A DNA stretch of 64,000 nt from assembly GCA_937976305.1 (NCBI GenBank), contig CALJSB010000028.1:1-64000 (forward strand). Reading direction: 5' to 3'. Below the pieces are notes generated by a model. The model was not told where the DNA came from. It searched no databases and was given only the letters and a program-made list of their open reading frames with translations. The position numbers and the translations under genes were made by a program. The stretch comes from an uncultured Acidimicrobiales bacterium. GTDB taxonomy: Bacteria; Actinomycetota; Acidimicrobiia; Acidimicrobiales; SZUA-35. This document shows positions 37,697-46,812 of this stretch, one piece after another; the first letter of the stretch is position 1; each line of letters starts with the position of its first letter.

Positions 37697-37866
37697 GACG
37701 AGGCTCCGCTGGCGTCGTCTTCTGCCGTGCCGGCGGCGGCCTCGAGGATGTCGCGCATGCCACCGTTCTTCAGGTTCTTGAGCACGGTGCCCGGCGTGGT
37801 GTCTCCCCGCTCCCACTCCATCCAGAACTCGAGGAGCTTTGCTGGGTCTGCAGGGGGTCGATCCAT
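37693..37866 (-). CDS. Small conserved protein upstream of the NUDIX gene
   Basis: This 57-residue ORF is below the track's cutoff. It starts at ATG 37866 (MDRPPADPAKLLEFWMEWERG) and ends KNGGMRDILEAAAGTAEDD...SS. The pattern LLEFWMEWERGDTTPG...LKNGGMRDILE is like small conserved actinobacterial proteins found next to NudL-like genes; I know of no function. Its TGA overlaps the proposed NUDIX start, so the two would be translationally coupled. Confidence 0.75.
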   Translation of the reverse strand: MDRPPADPAKLLEFWMEWERGDTTPGTVLKNLKNGGMRDILEAAAGTAEDDASGASS

Positions 37867-37913
37867 TGCCGCAGGCTATCCATTCTGCCTGTGGTCAGGA
37901 ACGCCGGTCCCGT

Positions 37914-38399
37914 TCAGAGCGCAAGCTCCCACGTTTGGCCGACGAGATCGTGACCAAAGCTGTGATGAGACTCCTCGTCGACCAGCTCGAACCCATGGTG
38001 CTGGTAAATACATCTGGCGTCGGTGAGCACACTGTTCGTCCACAACCGGAGGCACGAGTAGCCGGTCGAGCGGGCGAATTCGATCACTTCGCCAACGAGA
38101 CGATTGCCGAGGCCCGTCCCACGAGCCGCAGGGTCAACGATCAACAATCGCAGCTGGGCCGTGTCCGCATCGACCGCTCGACAGAACACTGAGCCAACTC
38201 GTTCGCCGTTTCGGTGGGCGATCCACGCCCGCTCGCGCTCGGCATCGAAGTCGGTGACGAACTCGGCCAGGATTCTTGCAACAAGGGCTTCGTAGTCGCC
38301 GTTCCAGCCGAACTCGCGTGCGTAGATCTCGCCGTTGGCCATCACGACCCATCCGAGGTCGCCGGGTTCGAGATGCCTGAGCTCGACCTGTTCGCTCAC
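37914..38399 (-). CDS. GNAT-family N-acetyltransferase
   Basis: The track's 434-residue ORF is a fusion of unrelated frame with a real gene; the GTG at 38399 (MSEQVELRHLEPG) gives 161 residues with a full GNAT fold. The acetyl-CoA site is RLLIVDPAARGTGLGNRLVGE and the C-terminal YQHHGFELV is the usual late strand. Substrate unknown. It is divergent from the lipoprotein gene that starts 28 bases away, so the promoters overlap. Confidence 0.82.
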   Translation of the reverse strand: MSEQVELRHLEPGDLGWVVMANGEIYAREFGWNGDYEALVARILAEFVTDFDAERERAWIAHRNGERVGSVFCRAVDADTAQLRLLIVDPAARGTGLGNRLVGEVIEFARSTGYSCLRLWTNSVLTDARCIYQHHGFELVDEESHHSFGHDLVGQTWELAL

Positions 38400-38426
38400 A
38401 GCCCCAGAGTAGGGCAGGCTTGGGCG

Positions 38427-39095
38427 ATGGCTGGCATGACCAAACGAACACTCAGCGCCATCTGCGCCCTCGTGGCTCTGGCGCTGATCTCGGCCAGCTG
38501 CAGCTTTGGCGACACCGGCGAAGCTGAGCTTGCAACCGAAGACGCCCGCAGTGGCATCGCCGCACTCACCCAGGACACGACCGAGTTTGTCGAGCTGGGG
38601 AACTGCCCGTTCGACCCGAGCGGCACGCTCCTGCTCCAGTCGGTGGCAGATGTCGACTCGCCTGACGTCTCCGTGGCCGTGGTGGCACCATCGACTTCGG
38701 CAACCGACGTGATCGAGAACGACGTCGGGGTGATCAACCCGTTCGTGGCCTGCGATCGCGCAGGCGACACCGGCGAATCCTTTGGCTTGGTCGTTGCTGA
38801 GCCACCGGGTGACTTTGACCGCTATCTCGACGTGCTCACCGACGCAGAGGGTGATCCCGATCGCTACACGATCGAGCGTTCCGAGTCGAGCGAACACCGG
38901 GGCGGCACGTTCGAATCGTTGTGCGTCAACGACGTGAGTGAGCCGGAGTTCAGCTGGTGCGAGGTCAACTGGATCGACGAGAACCTCCACGTGACTCTCT
39001 ACATCGGTGGGCCAGCTACGCGGCCTTCGGATCTCGACTCGATGCAGGCAGGGCTTGCTGGTGTGCTCGATCAGGTGGTCGCCAACCTGGTGTGA
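38427..39095 (+). CDS. Probable lipoprotein, hypothetical
   Basis: The 222-residue product (start MAGMTKRTLSAICALVA) has a type II signal peptide with lipobox ISASC, so lipidation at Cys near residue 24 is expected, with an Asp/Glu-rich extracytoplasmic domain. Four further cysteines (GNCPFD, FVACDR, ESLCVN and FSWCEV) could form two disulfides. No domain recognised. Its stop overlaps the next gene's start as GTGA. Confidence 0.8.
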   Translation: MAGMTKRTLSAICALVALALISASCSFGDTGEAELATEDARSGIAALTQDTTEFVELGNCPFDPSGTLLLQSVADVDSPDVSVAVVAPSTSATDVIENDVGVINPFVACDRAGDTGESFGLVVAEPPGDFDRYLDVLTDAEGDPDRYTIERSESSEHRGGTFESLCVNDVSEPEFSWCEVNWIDENLHVTLYIGGPATRPSDLDSMQAGLAGVLDQVVANLV

Positions 39096-39904
39096 AGCTG
39101 GCAAGCTACGGCGTGTCGTTCTTGTCGAAGCTGTTCTCTGGGTTGACCAGCCAGCCGTCGGTTGTGTCGGGCCCGAGAATGTCAGGGCCTCCGACATCGT
39201 CAAACGGCGCCTCTTCAATGCACCTGTTCTGGGATCTTCCGTCTCAAGATCTCGTCGAGGTTCGCGCCACCATCGAGATCGTGGTGCCGCCGCCCGCGAA
39301 CCGCTTGGTGTTCTGGGCGCTCCAGGCCAGTTTCAGCGACCGCCGGGGCCAACTCGGCGCCGGCCACTTCGGACTCCAACACCACCCCGACTACCCCGCC
39401 CGGTGCGCGATCAACTGGGGTGGCTACTACTCCAAGGCCAGTGGCCGTTCCGGTGAACTCCCCGGCTCGGCTCTTGCCGCCCCGTCGGCGTTGTCGAACC
39501 CCAACACCTGCAACTTCTCGTGGCAGGCGGGCGTGCCCTACACCTATCGCATCAGTCGCTCACCGAGGGAGGGCTGGCAGGGTTCGGTCATCGGGCCGGA
39601 TGGTGTAGAGACAGTGATCCGCGATCTCCACAGCGACGGCGACCGCCTGACGAGCCCGATGGTATGGACCGAGTCGTTCGCTCACTGCGACGACGCAAGC
39701 TCAACCGTTCGCTGGAGCAACTTCGTGGGGGTCGAGTCGAACGGTGCTCAGGTGACGCCTCGGTCGGTGCGCATCAACTATCAGAAGGAATCAGACGGCG
39801 GCTGTTCGAACACGTCGATCGAACCTCTGGGCAGCGGTTTCGCCCAGCGAACGAACGCGGCTCGTGTCCACCTCTCTGGCACCCGATTGGACGTCAGCCG
39901 ATGA
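39092..39904 (+). CDS. Hypothetical protein with a possible lectin-like beta fold
   Basis: The product starts at GTG 39092, overlapping the previous stop as GTGA, and has 270 residues (MKLASYGVSFLSKLFSG). It lacks a clear signal peptide. The part from HLFWDLPSQDLVEVRATIEIVV through FGLQHHPDYPARCAINWGGYY to VRWSNFVGVESNG looks like a beta-sandwich, resembling domains that bind carbohydrates (DUF3472-like), but I cannot name the family. The stop overlaps the next start as ATGA, so the three genes are coupled. Confidence 0.65.
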   Translation: MKLASYGVSFLSKLFSGLTSQPSVVSGPRMSGPPTSSNGASSMHLFWDLPSQDLVEVRATIEIVVPPPANRLVFWALQASFSDRRGQLGAGHFGLQHHPDYPARCAINWGGYYSKASGRSGELPGSALAAPSALSNPNTCNFSWQAGVPYTYRISRSPREGWQGSVIGPDGVETVIRDLHSDGDRLTSPMVWTESFAHCDDASSTVRWSNFVGVESNGAQVTPRSVRINYQKESDGGCSNTSIEPLGSGFAQRTNAARVHLSGTRLDVSR

Positions 39905-40467
39905 TGGTCAAGTTGGTGCAGATGCGCTTCATCGCCGGAGCGCTCGTCAGTTCGTTCGTCGGAATGGCCGTGGCCGGGTCGTCCCGCGGGTTCGGCGGCC
40001 TGCTGTTCTTGCTGGCCATCGGGTTGTGCGTGCTCGCGGCCCGAGACACCCTCCCGCCACGCACCGGTGCCGGCAACCGTGGCCCCGACCGTTTCGCGGG
40101 GCTCGGTGCGCTCATGGCGCTGGGGTCGGTGTCGCTCTTTGGGCACAAAGTCACTGCAAACTCAGCAGAGACACTCGATGCGCTGTCCCTCATCGTGGCC
40201 CCCACCGCCGGTCTCGCGACCGTGTGGTGGGCCGGGCACACCTTCTATCGAGATCGCCTTCGCTGGATGCCAACGGTGATCGGCATGGGTTGGGTGTTCA
40301 TCATGGCCGTGGCCCTGCTCATCGCTGGGTGGCAATCAAACCGAGGTTTGGCCCGCATCGAAACCGTCGCTGCCGGGGTCGGCTGCATGCTGGCCTTCAC
40401 GTTGTGCGCCAGTGGCCTCATCGGCGCAGTGAGCCAAGCCCGAGCCGGCCTGTCGAGCAACGACTGA
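39901..40467 (+). CDS. Integral membrane protein, hypothetical
   Basis: 188 residues (MMVKLVQMRFIAGALVSSF) with four to six hydrophobic segments, two near the N terminus and others at about residues 75-95, 100-115, 125-145 and 155-175. No family recognised. It is the last of three tightly overlapping genes with the lipoprotein and the beta-sandwich-like protein, suggesting one envelope-related unit. Confidence 0.7.
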   Translation: MMVKLVQMRFIAGALVSSFVGMAVAGSSRGFGGLLFLLAIGLCVLAARDTLPPRTGAGNRGPDRFAGLGALMALGSVSLFGHKVTANSAETLDALSLIVAPTAGLATVWWAGHTFYRDRLRWMPTVIGMGWVFIMAVALLIAGWQSNRGLARIETVAAGVGCMLAFTLCASGLIGAVSQARAGLSSND

Positions 40468-40471
40468 GCGG

Positions 40472-41011
40472 CTACTCGACCCGGCCGCCTGAGCGCCAAT
40501 ACTCGCCACCCTCGCGATCGAGGAAGCCCTCGTCGACGAGGTAGCGGCGCAGCGTGGCAGTGTCGTCGTTGAAGGTGCGCAGCATCGAGTTGACCTGCCG
40601 TTCGCCGTACCGCTCCCCCGGCTCAAACTGCTGAGCCAAGTAGTCGAGCACGACCAGTCGCTTGGCTCGCTTGGTGGGCAGCTTCTCGAGTCGGCCATCG
40701 ACAATGGCCCGGTCGAGCACTCTCTGGTGGTCTTCGGGTTCGTCCGAGTGTTGACCCGATGGCGCAACCGGGGCGGCCTCGCGGGCTGCGAGCTTGAAGG
40801 TCTCTTCGAGAATGACATACGAGCCGTCGCTCCCCGTTTCAACCAGGCCAGAGCTGACCAGGCGTGAGAGCGCGTCGATGCCTTCGCGTTTGGTCAAGCC
40901 TGCCGTCCGACAGATGTCGTCGAGCTCGTGTGCCCCGAGGATCATGGCGGCAACGACCCGGCGACGGTCGGGTTCGGCGAGCAGAGCGGCAAGTCGGCCG
41001 GCGTCGAGCAT
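40472..41011 (-). CDS. Winged-helix regulator with C-terminal DUF2087
   Basis: The start is ATG 41011 (MLDAGRLAALLAEP) with GGAGC upstream; the track's extension to 41122 overlaps the next gene. About residues 1-70 look like an ArsR-type winged helix (HELDDICRTAGLTKREGIDALSRLVSSGLVE) and the C terminus is DUF2087 (RLVVLDYLAQQFEPGERYGERQVNSMLRTFNDDTATLRRYLVDEGFLDREGGEYWR). DUF2087 occurs with HTH regulators; the ligand is unknown. The DUF1330-like gene starts 415 bases upstream and its stop is 4 bases before this start, so they form an operon. Confidence 0.78.
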   Translation of the reverse strand: MLDAGRLAALLAEPDRRRVVAAMILGAHELDDICRTAGLTKREGIDALSRLVSSGLVETGSDGSYVILEETFKLAAREAAPVAPSGQHSDEPEDHQRVLDRAIVDGRLEKLPTKRAKRLVVLDYLAQQFEPGERYGERQVNSMLRTFNDDTATLRRYLVDEGFLDREGGEYWRSGGRVE

Positions 41012-41015
41012 CGCG

Positions 41016-41426
41016 TCAGCTCCGTTCAACCACAGGGAGCAGCCGGCTGTCGGCGAGCGCGGCCGCGCGGTGTCCCATGCCAGCGAGGTACGCCTCGTTG
41101 CTGGCAAAGGCGAAGAAGTCATCGATTGAGTTCTGTTTGATGAGCATCACGACGTCCCATCGTTCGTCTGCTGGCCCGATGAACATGTGCCCGCCGTCGC
41201 CGAGGAACGTGATCGAGCCGCCCGACTCCATCAGATAGGGCCGCGTGTGTTCGATGTAGAGGTCGTAGGCCTCGTGGCCGCTCAACGGATGAGTGGGAGC
41301 CAGTTCGGGGCTCACCGAGTAGTCCGCCACCTCGCGAAACCTCAGCAGGTTGAGCATCGTGACGGGTCCATCGATACCGCGCTCGATCAGGCGGGCCACG
41401 TTGGCGTCATCGGGGTCGAGAAACAC
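41016..41426 (-). CDS. DUF1330-like protein
   Basis: 136 residues starting at GTG 41426 (MFLDPDDANVARLIERG). The sequence MLNLLRFREVADY, YDLYIEHTRPYLMESGGSITFLGDG and RWDVVMLIKQNSIDDFFAFASNEAYL matches the DUF1330 ferredoxin-like alpha/beta fold, whose function is not established. First gene of a two-gene unit with the DUF2087 regulator. Confidence 0.75.
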   Translation of the reverse strand: MFLDPDDANVARLIERGIDGPVTMLNLLRFREVADYSVSPELAPTHPLSGHEAYDLYIEHTRPYLMESGGSITFLGDGGHMFIGPADERWDVVMLIKQNSIDDFFAFASNEAYLAGMGHRAAALADSRLLPVVERS

Positions 41427-41469
41427 CCGACAAACCTACTGGGTCGTTCACGTGCCAGGCTGAGAGTTG

Positions 41470-42015
41470 ATGACTCGGGACTTCACACTCACGACGGCAC
41501 GGCTCACGATGCGTCGTTGGCAGGATGCTGATCGTGATGCGTTTGCGGAGATGAACGCCGACCCCGAGGTCATGGCCGATCTGGGTGGGCCTCTGTCGCG
41601 GGCAGCGAGTGACGCCAAGCTCGCGAGCTTCGATGCGGCCTTTGACTCACACGGCTTTGGGCGATGGCTCGTGCAGGGATCGCCGGGTGGCGAGCCCGAG
41701 TTCCTTGGCTACGCCGGCATCAAGCCGCACGATGCGTCGCACCCGCTGGGCGCACACAACGACATCGGCTGGCGACTTCGCCGACGAGCCTGGGGACACG
41801 GTTTCGCCACCGAAGCCGCCACAGCTGCGCTCGACGATGCCTTCGGGAGAGTCGGCCTCGACGCCGTGTACGCCTACACCGCAGCAGACAACATCCGATC
41901 TCAGCGCGTGATGGCCCGACTCGGCCTCGATCGCGCCGAGCAGCTCGATTTCACCATGCCCGACGAGGTCCTCGGCGAATGGCACGGTCTCGTGTGGGTC
42001 GCCTCGGCGCCTTAG
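41470..42015 (+). CDS. GNAT-family acetyltransferase (RimJ/RimL-like)
   Basis: 181 residues from the ATG at 41470; the track's TTG at 41467 adds one residue. The sequence TTARLTMRRWQDADRDAFAEMNADPEVM is the typical RimJ/RimL opening, with the acetyl-CoA region IGWRLRRRAWGHGFATEAATAALDDAF and NIRSQRVMARLGL. Substrate unknown. It converges with a small membrane protein on the other strand (6 bases apart). Confidence 0.85.
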   Translation: MTRDFTLTTARLTMRRWQDADRDAFAEMNADPEVMADLGGPLSRAASDAKLASFDAAFDSHGFGRWLVQGSPGGEPEFLGYAGIKPHDASHPLGAHNDIGWRLRRRAWGHGFATEAATAALDDAFGRVGLDAVYAYTAADNIRSQRVMARLGLDRAEQLDFTMPDEVLGEWHGLVWVASAP

Positions 42016-42021
42016 CGCTCG

Positions 42022-42186
42022 TCACGGCAAGCTCCGGTGGGTCGCAAACGGGGCGAGCGCCATCGCTGCCGACAGTAACAAGAGCGCAGCTCCCACTTGC
42101 GGGTGCACCCACATGCCGACGCAGAATCCAGCGATCAAGGCAACAACGGAACCGGCCCATGAGAGCGCGCGCCAGTGCTTCATCAT
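42022..42186 (-). CDS. Small membrane protein, hypothetical
   Basis: The track shows a 118-residue ORF here, but the segment outside the methyltransferase gene is a 54-residue protein starting at ATG 42186 (MMKHWRALSWAGSVV). Two hydrophobic segments (WAGSVVALIAGFCVGMWV and AALLLLSAAMALAPFA) fit a small two-pass membrane protein. It begins 17 bases after the methyltransferase stop. No family recognised, and the coding status is moderately secure. Confidence 0.5.
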   Translation of the reverse strand: MMKHWRALSWAGSVVALIAGFCVGMWVHPQVGAALLLLSAAMALAPFATHRSLP

Positions 42187-42203
42187 GCGGAGCCGATCAT
42201 CCG

Positions 42204-42893
42204 TCAGTCCTTGGTGGCCCGCAACGAGAGCGTGATCGGTGTCGGTGCGGCACCCTCGGCGAACTCCTCGAATCGGAAGCCATTGGCCGCGAACATGTTG
42301 AGCAAGGCAGCCAAGGGGAAGTGGGACGCGCCGAGCTTGTCTCGTATCCCCTCGTTGGTCCAGGAGTCCCGGGTCCAACTGTTGTCGAGGTATCCCGGCT
42401 TGATGATCACCCCGGTTGCCGGGTCACTTGCGTCAGCGAAACCACCACAGAAGCAAGGATGCACCCCGATGTGTACCAAGACGCCACCCGGCTCGAGTAC
42501 CCGGTAGATCTCTCGTAGCGTCGAGTCGTAGTCGGGCATGTCGGTGTGCGTCATCACGCTGACGACCGCCGGCACCGAGCCTGTTGCGAACGGCAACGAC
42601 GCAGCGTCGCCTTGGACGACCGGAAGCCTTGGCTTGGCGTATCCCAACATGGCGGACGAGATGTCGACGCCAACGGGATCTCGGCCAAGCGATGCGATGC
42701 GCTCGGCGTAGATACCTGTGCCGCATCCGACTTCAAGACACGTGCCGGTGCCCGGACCGAGAAGCTCGGCCAGTGCTTGGTCGATGCCGAGACGATCGGA
42801 AAAGACCGCTTCGTCGCCAACGGTTCGTTGGCGGACAAGGAACTCGTTCTCGTACCAGTCGGCGATTTCGTCGTACGGCGCTGCGGTCGGCAT
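42204..42893 (-). CDS. SAM-dependent class I methyltransferase
   Basis: 229 residues (MPTAAPYDEIADWYENEF). Motif I is CLEVGCGTGIYAERIASLG, with VGVDISSAML as motif Post-I, GDAASLPFATGS as motif II and LEPGGVLVHIG as motif III. It is a small-molecule-type methyltransferase with unknown acceptor. An ATG at 42893 is preferred to the track's GTG two codons upstream. It lies between the small membrane protein and the acyl-CoA dehydrogenase, 50 bases from the latter. Confidence 0.88.
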   Translation of the reverse strand: MPTAAPYDEIADWYENEFLVRQRTVGDEAVFSDRLGIDQALAELLGPGTGTCLEVGCGTGIYAERIASLGRDPVGVDISSAMLGYAKPRLPVVQGDAASLPFATGSVPAVVSVMTHTDMPDYDSTLREIYRVLEPGGVLVHIGVHPCFCGGFADASDPATGVIIKPGYLDNSWTRDSWTNEGIRDKLGASHFPLAALLNMFAANGFRFEEFAEGAAPTPITLSLRATKD

Positions 42894-42943
42894 GGCCACG
42901 ACACTATTCGCCGACGGCGAAGCCCGGCGATCCGCCTACCCGC

Positions 42944-44176
42944 TCAGTTCGTTGACGATCGGCGCTCTTGCTGGCGCCGGCGCTCGCGTCGAGCAATGGC
43001 CGACAGGTGCACCTCGTCTGGCCCATCGGCGATTCGCAGGCCCCGCAGGTTGGCGTACCACCGGGCAAGCGGGGTGTCTGGGGAGACCCCGGCCGCGCCG
43101 TGGACTTGGATCGCTCGATCAACAACGGTGGTCGCGGTTCGCATTACCTGCACCTTGATCACCGACATTTCAGGAGCGGCAGCCTTGTCTCCGTCGCGAT
43201 CCATCACGCCTGCGGTTCGCAGGGTGAGCAGCCGAGCGGCATCGATGTCGATACGGGCTTCGGCGATCCAATCTTGAATGTTGGCGCGATCAGCAACGGG
43301 CGCACCGAACGTCACTCGATCTTCGGCCCGCTCGCACAACAGGCTGAGCGCGGCCTCAGCCAGCCCAATGGTCCGCATGCAGTGGTGCACCCGAGCCGGG
43401 CCGAGTCGAGCCGGGCCGAGTCGAGCCTGGCCGATGGCAAATCCGCCACCGACATCGCCCAACACCGCCTCGGCCGGCAGACGGACTCGATCGAAGCGCA
43501 GCTCGCAATGGCCGTGCGGGTCGACGTAGCCAAACTTCGACAGGTTCCGCACCACCTCGAGTCCTTCTGCGTCTCGGGGAACCACAAACACGGTGTGACG
43601 GCGGTGCGACGATGCGTCTGCGTCGGTTTGGGCCATCACCAGGAGGTAGCCGCAGTTGGGGTGAAGCACGCCCGAGATCCACCACTTGCGGCCCTCCAGA
43701 ATCCAGTCGGAGCCATCGCGAGCGGCCGTCATCGCGATGTTTGACGCGTCCGATGATGCAACGTCTGGCTCGGTCATTCCGAAAGCCGACCGAATCTCGC
43801 CGTCGAGCTGTGGCTCGAGCCAACGACCTCGCTGTTCAGTAGACCCGAATGCAATCAGCGCATCACCGTTGATACTCGACGGCGCATCGCAGTTCAGCGC
43901 TTCTTGCAGCACAGGGCTGGTGCCCATCGCTTCCGCCAGGGGCGCGTAGTCGGTCATGGGCAACGCCGGGCCGTAGTCGGGGTGGCGAACACACAGATTC
44001 CACAGCCCAGCTGCTTTGGCCTTCACCTTGAGGTCCTCCATCGCTGATGGCTGGACCGTCGGCTCAGTCTCATGCTGTTCGAGGATCGATGCCTCAACCG
44101 GGGCGACCTCCTCGCGGCGAAAGGCATCGAGCTGGTCGAGAAGCTGCTGGGCCCGCTCGCTTGGTTGATCGTTCAC
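42944..44176 (-). CDS. Acyl-CoA dehydrogenase (ACAD10/11-like)
   Basis: The 410-residue protein has the FAD acyl-CoA dehydrogenase fold: AFGMTEPDVASSDASNI, GSDWILEGRKWWISG, CELRFDRVRLPAEAVLG and QVHGAAGVSPDTPLARWYANLRGLRIADGPDEVHLSAIAR at the C-terminal end, as in the ACAD10/11-like branch that handles branched or hydroxylated acyl-CoAs. The substrate is not determinable. An in-frame 15-base tandem duplication (see separate entry) inserts ARLGP near the substrate/FAD segment. The upstream gene is the DUF5655 protein, 13 bases away. Confidence 0.92.
   Translation of the reverse strand: MNDQPSERAQQLLDQLDAFRREEVAPVEASILEQHETEPTVQPSAMEDLKVKAKAAGLWNLCVRHPDYGPALPMTDYAPLAEAMGTSPVLQEALNCDAPSSINGDALIAFGSTEQRGRWLEPQLDGEIRSAFGMTEPDVASSDASNIAMTAARDGSDWILEGRKWWISGVLHPNCGYLLVMAQTDADASSHRRHTVFVVPRDAEGLEVVRNLSKFGYVDPHGHCELRFDRVRLPAEAVLGDVGGGFAIGQARLGPARLGPARVHHCMRTIGLAEAALSLLCERAEDRVTFGAPVADRANIQDWIAEARIDIDAARLLTLRTAGVMDRDGDKAAAPEMSVIKVQVMRTATTVVDRAIQVHGAAGVSPDTPLARWYANLRGLRIADGPDEVHLSAIARRERRRQQERRSSTN
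43393..43422 (-). repeat. In-frame 15-base tandem duplication in acyl-CoA dehydrogenase
   Basis: GAGCCGGGCCGAGTC occurs twice in tandem, with a third partial copy (GAGCCTGGCCGA) after it. The protein reads QARLGPARLGPARVHHCMR where ACAD10/11 proteins normally read QxRLGPGRIHHCMR. The duplication therefore adds five residues to a conserved stretch. Confidence 0.85.
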
Positions 44177-44189
44177 TGTGCGACCTCGT

Positions 44190-44615
44190 CTATTCGTCGA
44201 CGGCCAGATAGGCCTGCGTCAGCCAATCAAGCAGCTGGTCATCAATCTCTGACACGTCCGCCACGTTGACAACGTGGTACCACAGGCCACCGCTGCCCGA
44301 CCCGCTTGCGTTGATGACCTTGCGAGACAGTCGGGGCGACGTCAGCTTCTCGGGCAGCTTGAACGTGACGGCAACCCACTTCTTCTTTGGTCGAAGTTCT
44401 ACGACGACCGGGCCGTTCTTGAAGAAGATGCCGACCTGCACCGCTTCGATCGTGACGTCGCCGATCGACAACAGGTGCTCACTTACGATGTCGTAGATCG
44501 GCCGTTCCCGTTCGTGGCTCGATGCGAAGAACTCTTCGAGGCTCAGCCCCGGCGCGCACATGTGGCTCTGGTTTGTCTTGCCGAACGGTCGATCACACTC
44601 CTGACACGTCCACAT
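44190..44615 (-). CDS. DUF5655 domain protein with zinc-ribbon-like N terminus
   Basis: I start it at ATG 44615 (MWTCQECDRPFGKTNQSHMC) rather than the track's 44753, because upstream sequence is groEL terminator DNA. The opening CxxC...HxC looks like a small zinc-binding ribbon, followed by YDIVSEHLL...VTIEAVQVGIFFKNGPVVVELRPKKKWVAVTFKLP, which is the DUF5655 pattern; the function of DUF5655 is not known. 141 residues. Acyl-CoA dehydrogenase starts 13 bases after its stop. Confidence 0.72.
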   Translation of the reverse strand: MWTCQECDRPFGKTNQSHMCAPGLSLEEFFASSHERERPIYDIVSEHLLSIGDVTIEAVQVGIFFKNGPVVVELRPKKKWVAVTFKLPEKLTSPRLSRKVINASGSGSGGLWYHVVNVADVSEIDDQLLDWLTQAYLAVDE

Positions 44616-44694
44616 CTCGCCAGCTTTGCACGCCAGCCGAGCGTTGGTCGACGGCGTTGGCGATGTCGGCGGTGTCGGCGGTGCGAAAACGAGC

Positions 44695-44720
44695 TTGGCC
44701 GGCCCCGAAGGACCGGCCAA
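44695..44720. terminator. Hairpin downstream of groEL
   Basis: TTGGCCGG and CCGGCCAA make a perfect 8-bp stem with a 10-nt loop, 84 bases after the groEL stop, in the 188-base gap before the DUF5655 gene. It could end groESL transcription from the right; no poly-T follows. Confidence 0.45.
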
Positions 44721-44737
44721 ACCACGTTCTTGCACTG

Positions 44738-44783
44738 TTCTGGAGGCATGCACCGACGGAAACGCCGGTGGCAGACTCCAGAA
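44738..44783. terminator. Long nested hairpin downstream of groEL
   Basis: TTCTGGAG and CTCCAGAA form the outer stem with an inner CACCG/CGGTG stem. This is the first hairpin after groEL, 20 bases past its stop, so I take it as the main groESL terminator. Confidence 0.6.
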
Positions 44784-44803
44784 CGGGGAATCCCCGGGGG
44801 GAT

Positions 44804-46441
<1,638 letters not shown>

Positions 46442-46729
46442 TTACTTGACGATCGCGAGCACGTCGCGAGCGTTGAGAATCAGGAGATCTTCGCCATCAA
46501 TAGCGATCTCGGTTCCGCCGTACTTCGAGTAGACGACTGTGTCACCGGTGCTCACATCCATGGGGATGAGGTCTCCGGACTCAGAGCGACGGCCGCCGCC
46601 GACAGCAAGGACTTCGCCCTGCTGGGGTTTCTCTTTTGCGGTGTCAGGAATGACAAGGCCGCTTGCCGTTGTTGATTCGGCGTCGTTGGGTCGGACAATG
46701 ATCCGATCCTCAAGTGGTTGCAGGTTCAT
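46442..46729 (-). CDS. groES: Co-chaperonin GroES
   Basis: GroES caps the GroEL cavity. The 95-residue product begins [19 protein letters not shown], has the mobile loop [25 protein letters not shown] and the [14 protein letters not shown] barrel, all normal. GGAGG lies upstream. A perfect CIRCE element and a promoter precede it, so expression is controlled by HrcA and heat. Confidence 0.98.
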   Translation of the reverse strand: MNLQPLEDRIIVRPNDAESTTASGLVIPDTAKEKPQQGEVLAVGGGRRSESGDLIPMDVSTGDTVVYSKYGGTEIAIDGEDLLILNARDVLAIVK

Positions 46730-46750
46730 GCGCAGGTCGCCTCCGTGGCG

Positions 46751-46777
46751 TTAGCACTCTCTATGGACGAGTGCTAA
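46751..46777 (-). promoter_or_regulatory. CIRCE element (HrcA operator)
   Basis: TTAGCACTC-N9-GAGTGCTAA is an exact match to the consensus, 22 bases upstream of groES. HrcA binds this inverted repeat to repress heat-shock chaperonin operons; established from well-studied bacteria. Confidence 0.97.
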
Positions 46778-46805
46778 TGCTAAGGGGGCCGCCCCGCTGG
46801 TCCAA
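46777..46805 (-). promoter_or_regulatory. groESL promoter
   Basis: On the minus strand TTGGAC (46800-46805) and TAGCAT (46777-46782) are separated by 17 bases, and CIRCE begins directly after the -10, so HrcA would block the start site. The elements also lie just downstream of terC. Confidence 0.65.
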
Positions 46806-46812
46806 CCTCGAT

